From positions 1 through 10,002 of the forward strand of contig CANEUJ010000055.1 of the NCBI GenBank assembly GCA_947441745.1: a stretch of DNA of 10,002 nt, written 5' to 3'. Shown one piece after another: positions 1 to 6,329 of this stretch. Positions within the stretch are counted from its first letter, which is position 1, and each line of letters opens with the position of its first letter. The notes under the pieces are model-generated. The model saw only the letters and a list, made by a program, of their open reading frames with translations. It searched no databases and had not been told where the DNA came from. Source of the DNA: Neisseriaceae bacterium. GTDB lineage: Bacteria > Pseudomonadota > Gammaproteobacteria > Burkholderiales > UBA11063. The translations under genes were made by a program, and so were the position numbers.

Positions 1-9
1 ATTATTTTG

Positions 10-39
10 TTGTGATATAATCACCCCCATAAATATAAT
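10..39 (+). promoter_or_regulatory. Candidate sigma70 promoter of the lipoprotein gene
   Basis: A perfect TATAAT lies at 34-39, with TTGTGA (four of six matches to TTGACA) at 10-15 and an 18-bp spacer. This would place the transcription start near position 46, about 38 bp ahead of the ATG. A second TATAAT at 16-21 could be an alternative -10, but its -35 would be at or beyond the window edge. In an AT-rich region such hexamers also occur by chance, so the call rests on the fit of position and spacing. Confidence 0.45.
12..24. promoter_or_regulatory. Short palindrome overlapping the promoter (possible operator)
   Basis: GTGAT at 12-16 and ATCAC at 20-24 form a perfect 5-bp inverted repeat around ATA. 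It overlaps the proposed -35 element and the upstream TATAAT. A repressor bound here would block the promoter, but the site is short and no regulator is identified. It resembles a CRP half-site pair, but the spacing is one base short. Confidence 0.2.
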
Positions 40-83
40 ATCATTTAAGATATGTATGTTTAAAATTATAAAAGTAGGTTAAA

Positions 84-3000
84 ATGAAACATAATATAAA
101 ACATAAAGCCCTCAACCTTAGGATTGTAAGTTTGCTGTTATCAGCAATAATTACGGTAGGTTGCGGTCGTGGTGGTGGATCTTCCTCTCCAATAGGTGGC
201 GACTCCAATGACAATTTCACTCTACAAAATAGAGCCGCCGCTCCATTAACTATAGATAACGCAGGAACCTATCCGGTTATTGAAGGTAATACTGAGCGCA
301 CAGCAAGCGTTTGGGTACACAATAATAGCGATGTTGCTATTACAGATTTTAGCTATACTAAGACTTATAATACTAATGTTGACATGTCAGATAAATCACC
401 TTCAGGTTGCTCAGATATAATGACACCTCGTTCATCATGTATGATTCGATTTGAGGTTCCTAAACTAGATGCTAAACATATATCCGCTGCACTAAACATT
501 AAAGCTCGTTATAAAATTGGTAACGAATACCGTAATGTTGACCAAGTGGTAAATTTTGCTTATGTAGATGCAACCAATGCGCCAGCTACTGGTGTGGTTT
601 CTTTCAGTAAAAATGCAGTAGTAAACAGTCTGGGTAATAAAGAAGGTTATGCAACTTTATATATTTATGGAACTGGTTCACGAAATACAATATATACAAT
701 TAACAATCTTAAACTTGATAACAAGGGCTTGAATATTACCAATGGTGATATTGTAGGTAAAGACATGGTTGGTGGAGCTGTTGTTGCAGTTGAAGTTGGC
801 GGTTCATTATTAGCTGAACAAAGCTTTGATACCAAATTGGATATTGGCTCTCGTTTTGGCGACAAGAGCTTTGACAATAGCGTAAATTTATCGGTAGATC
901 CAGTATTATCTTCAGCAAATGTGGTAGCAGGTTTCCAAAGTATAGTAGATGTCTCGAAGAAAATAACAGGTGAGATTTTTATCTACAATTCAGGCTCCAG
1001 AAAAGCAATTGTAACCGGCGTTACTTCCACCAACACAAAATTAACAATAGATCGCGATTCATGTGGAAATGGACAGGAATTAGCCTCGGGAGTAAGTTGT
1101 GCCGTTAAATTTATGATCAATGATAAAGGTAATGGTTCAGCTAATATTACGATTAAATATAATGAAGTTGGTAGTGACGTACTTACAAGTCTTGTAGTTA
1201 CACAAAACTGGTTTAACTCCACAAACACTACAGCAAATATGTCATTAGTTGCTGACACTTCAATTTTAAATCTTATACCAAAGACTCCTGGAAAAACTAC
1301 TGTAACCTTAACTAATAGCGGTAATACCCAGTTAACTGGTATAGATGTAAAAACGCCAAATATAACTAATGGTGCAACCGTAACTATAGAGGACAATACG
1401 TGTAATAACATTACATTACAATCTCTTCAAAAATGTACATACACTTTGTCGGTTATCGATAATAATACGACTAATAATGGTAATATATCTAGCACTGTTA
1501 ATGCTAATTATATTGATAGTACGGGTACTAATACTCCCATTACTACAGAAATCGTCATTAACTATAAAACCAGTTCGTTTCCCACACCAATTGTAAGCTT
1601 TTCGAATCAGCCTACTCCAATGGCAATTGTAGGTGATGGTAGCGAATCCGCAATCCAAACAGTTAATTTGAGCAATATAGGTAATTATCCTGTAACAATC
1701 ACAAACGCCGAAATTGTTGCTAGTAACGGCTCTGTACCTAGCTATCTGAATCTTGAGAGCTCTGCATGTGAAATACTTCAAAAAAATGAAAGTTGCACTT
1801 TAACAGTAAGATTAGGAACTGCAACTAATGATACCGATGACGCATTCACTAATAGCTTAAAACTAAAAATTACTACAATTAATAACGTATTTACATCAAA
1901 TGATTTTACTGCAACAGTAACTCCAGTTTCTGTAAATATGTCTACAGCAAGGCTTACAGTTTCTGACGGAATCACTGGGAATGGTCAGAGCACTACTCCA
2001 TATGTGATTAATGGAAGCTTAACAAATGACAGAACGGTAACTGTTACTTATACTCAACAAGGTAGCGGTCAGGTTAGACTGGTGGGTGTAGATGCTCTAA
2101 CAGGCAACAATGCTATGATCTGGCAGTTAGATGATTCATCAACTTGTTTGAATAGCGTACTTAATGTAGCACCAAACCTAACATTGAAGCCTAGCGATAA
2201 ATGTACCATTGTGTATAAAAACGTGCTTGGAGAAAATAGTGCGGGGTTAAGTGCGTCACCTAGTATAACATCGAATATTAAGCTACCAACCTTGACGCTA
2301 CGGACTGCTGGTGGTAATGACTTTAAGGTAACTCCAAGCTTTGATAGTGGCGATGGTAATAATAAAGATACTGTCTACGTTCGTAACTCTCAAGCGTTAA
2401 TCACTAACTTTATAAGCATTTTAAATCCGCATACTATGGCACAAAAGCTACAAGTAGGTAGTACAGTTACTAATGCAGTTGGCTATGATGCTTTAAGCGT
2501 AATTGCAAAAATAGATAAATATCCATTACTTGGTTTAACTCCAGAGTCTCAGAATCTATGTACCAGTATTGATAGTGATGCTTATTTAAATCAATATCAT
2601 ATTAGTTGTGAATTACCAGCTGATAAGGGAAATGTTAGTAATACGTATGATTTTGATATGAATACATTAATAGCTTTAGGGACAGACTACTTGGATGGTA
2701 CCTTTGTTGGCGAATTTGATATGAAAGGTATAAATGCTCCGCAATGGTTGTTTAATGCCAAGGATTACCACTTGCTACAGATTCCTGCCAGCATTACTAC
2801 ACATATTAGCAATTTTAAGATTCATGAAAGCACCATCACGGGTCTAAGCGATGCTGGTAAAAATGAAACAACATTAGTTACCCCGACAAATATAACAACT
2901 ATTGCTAAAGATGCATTCAAAGGCAACGCCAAACTTACGAGTGTAATTATGCCTAATGTAACAACTATTGGTGAGAGTGCCTTTCAGAATAACACTGCAC

Positions 3001-3644
3001 TTACAACTGTAATTATGCCTGAGGTAAAAACTGTTGGTGAACGTGCCTTCCACAATAACACTGCACTTACAACTGTAATTATGCCTGAGGTAAAAACTGT
3101 TGATAGCCTGGCATTCGCTGGTAACAAATCACTTACAAGTGTAAATATGCCTAATGTAACAACTATTGGTCAGCAGGCATTCCAGGAGAACACAGCACTT
3201 ACAAGTGTAGATATGCCTAGGGTAAAAACTGTTGATTATGCCGCATTCTATCTTAACACTGCACTTACAACTGTAATTATGCCTGAGGTGGAAACTATTG
3301 GTGCTTCAGCATTCCAGGAGAACACAGCACTTACCAGTGTAGATACCCCTATGCTAAAAACCCTTAAAAATCAGGCATTCATGCAAACACCACTTATAAA
3401 TGTAGATATGCCTAATGTAAAAACTGTTGGTAATTTTGCATTTAGAGACAACCACAAACTTAAAAGCGTAAATATGCCTAATGTAGAAACCATTGGTAGT
3501 TATGCATTCCTTAACTGCACTGCAATTAAAAGTGTAATACTGCCAAGTAAAGAATTATGTGAAAATGTTGTATTTAATACTAATAAGAATCCCTGTCGAC
3601 AACCTAGCTTAGCAAGAGCATCAGATAGATTAATTAATAATTGA
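84..3644 (+). CDS. Large surface lipoprotein: tandem Ig-like domains plus BspA-type leucine-rich repeats
   Basis: This is a predicted outer-membrane lipoprotein of 1186 residues, probably surface-exposed and adhesive; the exact ligand is unknown. Residues 1-26 are a signal peptide (basic N-terminus, hydrophobic 14-26) ending in TVGC, with Cys27 as the lipidation site and Gly at +2, followed by a Gly/Ser linker. About seven Ig-like beta-sandwich units span roughly 60-905. They carry repeated 'V.L.N.G' strands (near 76, 193, 298, 407, 527, 652, 764) and end in Cys pairs: C109/C119, C327/C339, C440/C451, C562/C571, C688/C707 and C826/C842. The second unit lacks the pair. The layout resembles ASPM-SPD-2-Hydin-like modules. 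Residues 933-1156 form ten 22-residue LRR_5/BspA repeats (MPxVxTIGxxAF). A Cys-containing tail (C1145, C1159, C1171) closes the protein. The start is supported by GTAGG at 74-78, five bases before the ATG. The gene stands alone, converging on a transporter gene. Architecture is confident; the adhesin role is inference. Confidence 0.85.
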   Translation: MKHNIKHKALNLRIVSLLLSAIITVGCGRGGGSSSPIGGDSNDNFTLQNRAAAPLTIDNAGTYPVIEGNTERTASVWVHNNSDVAITDFSYTKTYNTNVDMSDKSPSGCSDIMTPRSSCMIRFEVPKLDAKHISAALNIKARYKIGNEYRNVDQVVNFAYVDATNAPATGVVSFSKNAVVNSLGNKEGYATLYIYGTGSRNTIYTINNLKLDNKGLNITNGDIVGKDMVGGAVVAVEVGGSLLAEQSFDTKLDIGSRFGDKSFDNSVNLSVDPVLSSANVVAGFQSIVDVSKKITGEIFIYNSGSRKAIVTGVTSTNTKLTIDRDSCGNGQELASGVSCAVKFMINDKGNGSANITIKYNEVGSDVLTSLVVTQNWFNSTNTTANMSLVADTSILNLIPKTPGKTTVTLTNSGNTQLTGIDVKTPNITNGATVTIEDNTCNNITLQSLQKCTYTLSVIDNNTTNNGNISSTVNANYIDSTGTNTPITTEIVINYKTSSFPTPIVSFSNQPTPMAIVGDGSESAIQTVNLSNIGNYPVTITNAEIVASNGSVPSYLNLESSACEILQKNESCTLTVRLGTATNDTDDAFTNSLKLKITTINNVFTSNDFTATVTPVSVNMSTARLTVSDGITGNGQSTTPYVINGSLTNDRTVTVTYTQQGSGQVRLVGVDALTGNNAMIWQLDDSSTCLNSVLNVAPNLTLKPSDKCTIVYKNVLGENSAGLSASPSITSNIKLPTLTLRTAGGNDFKVTPSFDSGDGNNKDTVYVRNSQALITNFISILNPHTMAQKLQVGSTVTNAVGYDALSVIAKIDKYPLLGLTPESQNLCTSIDSDAYLNQYHISCELPADKGNVSNTYDFDMNTLIALGTDYLDGTFVGEFDMKGINAPQWLFNAKDYHLLQIPASITTHISNFKIHESTITGLSDAGKNETTLVTPTNITTIAKDAFKGNAKLTSVIMPNVTTIGESAFQNNTALTTVIMPEVKTVGERAFHNNTALTTVIMPEVKTVDSLAFAGNKSLTSVNMPNVTTIGQQAFQENTALTSVDMPRVKTVDYAAFYLNTALTTVIMPEVETIGASAFQENTALTSVDTPMLKTLKNQAFMQTPLINVDMPNVKTVGNFAFRDNHKLKSVNMPNVETIGSYAFLNCTAIKSVILPSKELCENVVFNTNKNPCRQPSLARASDRLINN
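2880..3551 (+). repeat. 66-bp repeat array encoding ten leucine-rich repeats
   Basis: This is a coding tandem repeat with a 66-bp (22-codon) period inside the lipoprotein gene. The 'AF' landmark recurs at residues 944, 966, 988, 1010, 1032, 1054, 1076, 1098, 1119 and 1141, so one unit is a single residue short. Some units are almost identical as DNA: 2988-3036 and 3054-3102 match perfectly over 49 bp, and a related copy lies near 3259. A separate block beginning GCATTCCAGGAGAACAC occurs near 3177 and again near 3308. The outer units are more divergent. The pattern indicates recent internal duplication or gene conversion. BspA-like repeats are usually 23 residues; here they are 22. Confidence 0.85.
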
Positions 3645-3648
3645 TGCT
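3617..3648. other. Weak hairpin across the lipoprotein stop codon
   Basis: AGCATCA at 3617-3623 and TGATGCT at 3642-3648 form a 7-bp inverted repeat with an 18-nt AT-rich loop; the TGA stop lies in the right arm. No T-tract follows on either strand, so it does not meet the usual intrinsic terminator pattern. It could still contribute to 3'-end formation between the convergent genes. A second, weaker inverted repeat (AATCA/TGATT, 3708-3722) lies closer to the transporter stop. Nothing else is recognisable in 3645-3733. Confidence 0.25.
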
Positions 3649-3733
3649 ATACAAAACCGTGTAAAATTATACATATCAAACCTCGTTATGGGTAAGTGTG
3701 CATGATAAATCACGTAATGATTATTAATACATG

Positions 3734-4954
3734 CTAATTAATCTTAGATTTGCTTACTACCAATGTACCACAGGTATTACCAAAAATATTTACCATTGTA
3801 CGAAGCCGATCAACTATTCTATCTAATGGTAATAAAATACTAATTGCTGATAATGGTATATTTGCCATATTAAATATTGTTACAAAACTAACCATACTAG
3901 TTTCAGGTATTCCACCAACAGCTATCCCAGTTAAAATGCACACAATAGCTAAAATCATTTGCTCTATAATATCTGGGTGAACACCCAAAATATGAAGGAA
4001 AAATAAAGTTGCAGCCATCTCATACATCATACCTGAAGCAAAATTCATCGAAGCACATATAGGTAACATAAATTCAACTACTTTTTTGTTGCCACCTAGT
4101 TTCTCAGCTTTTTCTAATGCAATTGGAAGCGTAGCTAAAGAACTAGAGCTAACAAAAGCCGTTGCAAATATCGGCAATGATTCAGTTAAGATTCTTTTCA
4201 AAGATAAATTACGATACAATACCAAAACCAAAGTAATTTGCCATAAGAAGTGTAAAAATAAGGCAACAAAAAACAAACCTACAAATTTGGCTAAACCAAG
4301 TAAATTAACAGCAAGATTCCCATTTAAATAGCTATCTGCTATACCGCTTCCAATTAAAACAAAAATAGCAAATGGTGCTAGTAACATAATAGCATTTAGT
4401 AAACTTAAAAATATATGCCTAGTGCTTACAAAAAAATCCAAAAATGGCTTGGAATGCTCTTTATTAAAACAACAGGTTACTCCAAGCATAATCGAAAATA
4501 TAACTATAGGTAAAACATCAAATTTAACTAATGAATTAAATATATTAGCAGTAAATATGTAATTAAAAATCTGACTTGTATCTATTGCCGTACTTGTTGA
4601 ACCTGTATAGCTAACACCTTTTAGTAAGGTTGAAGCATTCAGATTACCACTAATATCAATAGAATTAAATACTATCAAACCAATAGCAACAGCAATTATT
4701 TCACTTGCAATAATATAAATAACAGAGTTTCTAACTATTTGCTTTAACTCGCTAGGGTTAGGAAGCCCCCCTATAGTTACTATCAAAGATGTAATAATAA
4801 TAGGTAATGCACATAGTTTTAGTAAATTAATAAAAGTATCACTAATAAATGTCAAATGAGCAAATATATGTGGTATCATAGTACCAAGTGAAAATGCAGC
4901 TATAAGAGCTATCAGAATAGCTTTATTTATATTTTTTTTATACAATTTTAACAT
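3734..4954 (-). CDS. Divergent dicarboxylate/amino acid:cation symporter (DAACS family)
   Basis: This is an inner-membrane secondary transporter of the glutamate/aspartate/C4-dicarboxylate family (GltPh, GltP, DctA). At 406 residues it is of normal length, with eight hydrophobic segments and two re-entrant hairpins. Family landmarks are visible: HP1 SSSSLATLP (269-277), HP2 GGIPETSM (347-354), and a TM8 signature with D378, D382, R385, T386 and N389. D382 and R385 correspond to the GltPh substrate-binding D394 and R397, so an acidic substrate is plausible. It is odd at TM7, where the usual NMDGT reads NFASG (304-308), replacing the cation-coordinating Asp by Ala306. The GltPh D405 position is Asn393. 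The coupling ion may therefore differ. The start is supported by AAAAGG at 4961-4966, six bases before the ATG; the stop is TAG. It follows the carboxypeptidase gene on the same strand after a 244-bp repeat-rich gap. No clear promoter of its own was seen. Family is secure; the substrate is not. Confidence 0.9.
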   Translation of the reverse strand: MLKLYKKNINKAILIALIAAFSLGTMIPHIFAHLTFISDTFINLLKLCALPIIITSLIVTIGGLPNPSELKQIVRNSVIYIIASEIIAVAIGLIVFNSIDISGNLNASTLLKGVSYTGSTSTAIDTSQIFNYIFTANIFNSLVKFDVLPIVIFSIMLGVTCCFNKEHSKPFLDFFVSTRHIFLSLLNAIMLLAPFAIFVLIGSGIADSYLNGNLAVNLLGLAKFVGLFFVALFLHFLWQITLVLVLYRNLSLKRILTESLPIFATAFVSSSSLATLPIALEKAEKLGGNKKVVEFMLPICASMNFASGMMYEMAATLFFLHILGVHPDIIEQMILAIVCILTGIAVGGIPETSMVSFVTIFNMANIPLSAISILLPLDRIVDRLRTMVNIFGNTCGTLVVSKSKIN

Positions 4955-4987
4955 TATAAACCTTTTAAAATACGTTTTAGGGCATGG

Positions 4988-5007
4988 ATCCCAGCCTGCG
5001 CTGGGAT
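4988..5007. repeat. Perfect 8-bp hairpin, dispersed-repeat type
   Basis: ATCCCAGC (4988-4995) and GCTGGGAT (5000-5007) form a perfect 8-bp stem with a 4-nt loop. With the following GACGG it has the look of the short palindromic intergenic elements found in many copies in proteobacterial genomes. It sits about 35-55 bp upstream of the transporter ATG at 4954. No T-tract adjoins it on either strand, so it is not a classic terminator. Whether it is multicopy in this genome cannot be seen from one window. Confidence 0.6.
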
Positions 5008-5072
5008 GACGGATATTGGTGCTGGGATGACGGATATTGGTGCTGGGATGACGGATATTGGTGCTGGGATGA
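5001..5072. repeat. 21-bp perfect tandem repeat, about 3.4 copies
   Basis: Three identical 21-bp units (5001-5021, 5022-5042, 5043-5063), each starting CTGGGATGACGG and ending TTGGTG, are followed by a 9-bp partial unit (5064-5072). Every junction recreates GCTGGGAT, the 3' arm of the adjacent hairpin. Perfect identity suggests recent slippage and probable copy-number variation between strains. The array is noncoding and lies between the carboxypeptidase and transporter genes. Confidence 0.9.
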
Positions 5073-5085
5073 AACGAAAAAAAGC

Positions 5086-5172
5086 CATCCTCAACAAAAA
5101 TAGGCTACCGACTTACCATCCAATGTCATCCTCGACAACAACATAATGCTACTTTATATGTGAATCGAGGAT
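5086..5172. repeat. Degenerate short repeats (CATCCTC motif) with a long-loop inverted repeat
   Basis: CATCCTCaACAA at 5086-5097 recurs as CATCCTCgACAA at 5127-5138 (11 of 12 bases). ATCCTCGA at 5128-5135 is the reverse complement of TCGAGGAT at 5165-5172, giving an 8-bp stem with a 29-nt loop. GTCATCC at 5125-5131 is also inverted relative to GGATGAC in the 21-bp units. A 7-base A-run (5077-5083), which is T7 on the - strand, lies between, but no good stem precedes it. The block looks like remnants of short dispersed palindromic elements rather than a gene. Confidence 0.45.
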
Positions 5173-5182
5173 TCATGCTCTA

Positions 5183-5200
5183 AATTGCTTGATAGCAATT
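5183..5200 (-). terminator. Weak hairpin at the carboxypeptidase stop codon
   Basis: AATTGC (5183-5188) and GCAATT (5195-5200) make a 6-bp stem with a 6-nt loop that overlaps the TAA stop at 5199-5201. Read on the - strand there is no convincing U-run after it, so it would at best attenuate transcription into the downstream transporter gene. Confidence 0.2.
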
Positions 5201-6329
5201 ATGCTCTCAGTACAAAATTAATTGCGGTTAATAAACTTTCGCCTAAAAGATATGAACGTCTACCATCCCAACCATGAACAGGATCTGGTAGATTACAGTT
5301 ATCCTTAAATGGCATTTCAAGAGTATAAGCTAAACAATCAAAAGTATCACCAACCCAATTAGTTGCTAAAGTCGCTATTTCGCTATCAAACTGCCCTACT
5401 TCATAACCAACTATAGTTTGGTAATCTGGATTTACTAATTCATAATATTTACTAAATTTAGCTGATAGTTCTTGTTGTTTTTTACTAAAAGTAGGATTTT
5501 CCTGACAACCAGCTGTAAAAATATACGGTATTGATTCATCTCCATGAATATCAAAAAACATATCAACACCTGTTTGCTTCATTTTCTCACGTACACAGTA
5601 AACCTCAGGAGATCTATCTTTTGTTGGGTTTAGCCATTCACGATTTAGATTGGCTCCATGAGTATTAACTCTAAGGTTACCATGGTATCCTCCATCTGGA
5701 TTCATATTTGGCACTAGATAAAACACACAATCTTGAAGTAGTTTAACCGAAATACTATCTTGTTCATCAATCAATCTATGAACTAAACCCTCCATAAACC
5801 ATTCTGCCATTGTCTCACCTGGATGTTGACGTGCAATAACCCATATTTTATGTTTTGCACTCTCTTCATCTCCAACTACTAATAAATCCATATTGCGACC
5901 TTCAGTAGTTTGCCCAAGCACCTCATGTTTCGCCCAGTCAGATTCATTAGCTTCACCAATTAAACCAAGATGTCTATGGTAAGAGTAAGGCTCAAAATAA
6001 GCGAAATAGATACTATTTGCTGATGGATTAAGACTAAACTTTAGATTATCTCCATCAAATTCAGTATCAATTCGAGTCCAATATTCATTATCATAACTCA
6101 TAGCAATACCATAATTTTTAAACCCATCTGGATAAGCAGTAGTCTTCATATCTTTAAAGGTAATATTGATATCAATATCCAATACCCCAGTTAACTGAAA
6201 ATAAAACCATTGCTTAAATTCTGAATTAGTATCATGTCTAATTTTGAATTGCAAATCTTGTGGATTAGCAATACTCACAACCTCAATACTACCGCCATCA
6301 AACTTGGTATTTACATTAATTTTTGTCAT
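5199..6329 (-). CDS. M14 zinc carboxypeptidase, cytosolic carboxypeptidase (CCP/Nna1)-like
   Basis: This is a metallocarboxypeptidase expected to remove C-terminal residues from peptides or proteins in the cytoplasm; no signal peptide is present. Residues 1 to about 120 form the N-terminal beta-sandwich domain typical of the CCP subfamily, including FYFQLTG at 42-48. The catalytic domain follows. Zinc ligands are H169 and E172 (HPGE) and H262 (DIHGDE). R230 in NLNREW and N227/N229 are the expected carboxylate-binding region, and E338 in TLEMPF is the catalytic glutamate. All key residues are intact, so the enzyme should be active. Its length, 376 residues, fits bacterial CCPs. Eukaryotic relatives remove polyglutamate or C-terminal glutamate; the bacterial substrate is generally unknown. 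The ATG directly abuts the alaS stop (TAA then ATG), and its Shine-Dalgarno GGGAG (6336-6340) lies inside alaS, indicating translational coupling. Confidence 0.92.
   Translation of the reverse strand: MTKINVNTKFDGGSIEVVSIANPQDLQFKIRHDTNSEFKQWFYFQLTGVLDIDINITFKDMKTTAYPDGFKNYGIAMSYDNEYWTRIDTEFDGDNLKFSLNPSANSIYFAYFEPYSYHRHLGLIGEANESDWAKHEVLGQTTEGRNMDLLVVGDEESAKHKIWVIARQHPGETMAEWFMEGLVHRLIDEQDSISVKLLQDCVFYLVPNMNPDGGYHGNLRVNTHGANLNREWLNPTKDRSPEVYCVREKMKQTGVDMFFDIHGDESIPYIFTAGCQENPTFSKKQQELSAKFSKYYELVNPDYQTIVGYEVGQFDSEIATLATNWVGDTFDCLAYTLEMPFKDNCNLPDPVHGWDGRRSYLLGESLLTAINFVLRA

Noticed and set aside
11..24. CRP-type site TGTGA...TCAC
   Set aside because: The half-sites are separated by five rather than six bases and the last base does not fit, so a CRP assignment is not supported.
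665..1975. Several open frames on the - strand opposite the lipoprotein gene
   Set aside because: They are antisense shadows of a clearly coding frame; their translations are low-complexity, lack recognisable domains and have no ribosome binding sites that I would trust.
5001..5072. Possible CRISPR array
   Set aside because: The 21-bp units are directly contiguous, with no unique spacers between them, and no cas genes are present.
5074..5104. Intrinsic terminator on the - strand using the T7 run
   Set aside because: Only a 4-bp AGCC/GGCT stem with a long loop precedes the T-run, which is too weak for a confident terminator.
5150..5160. TATAAA on the - strand as a -10 for the downstream transporter gene
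   Set aside because: No acceptable -35 at 16-18 bp was found, and it lies about 200 bp from the start codon across the repeats.
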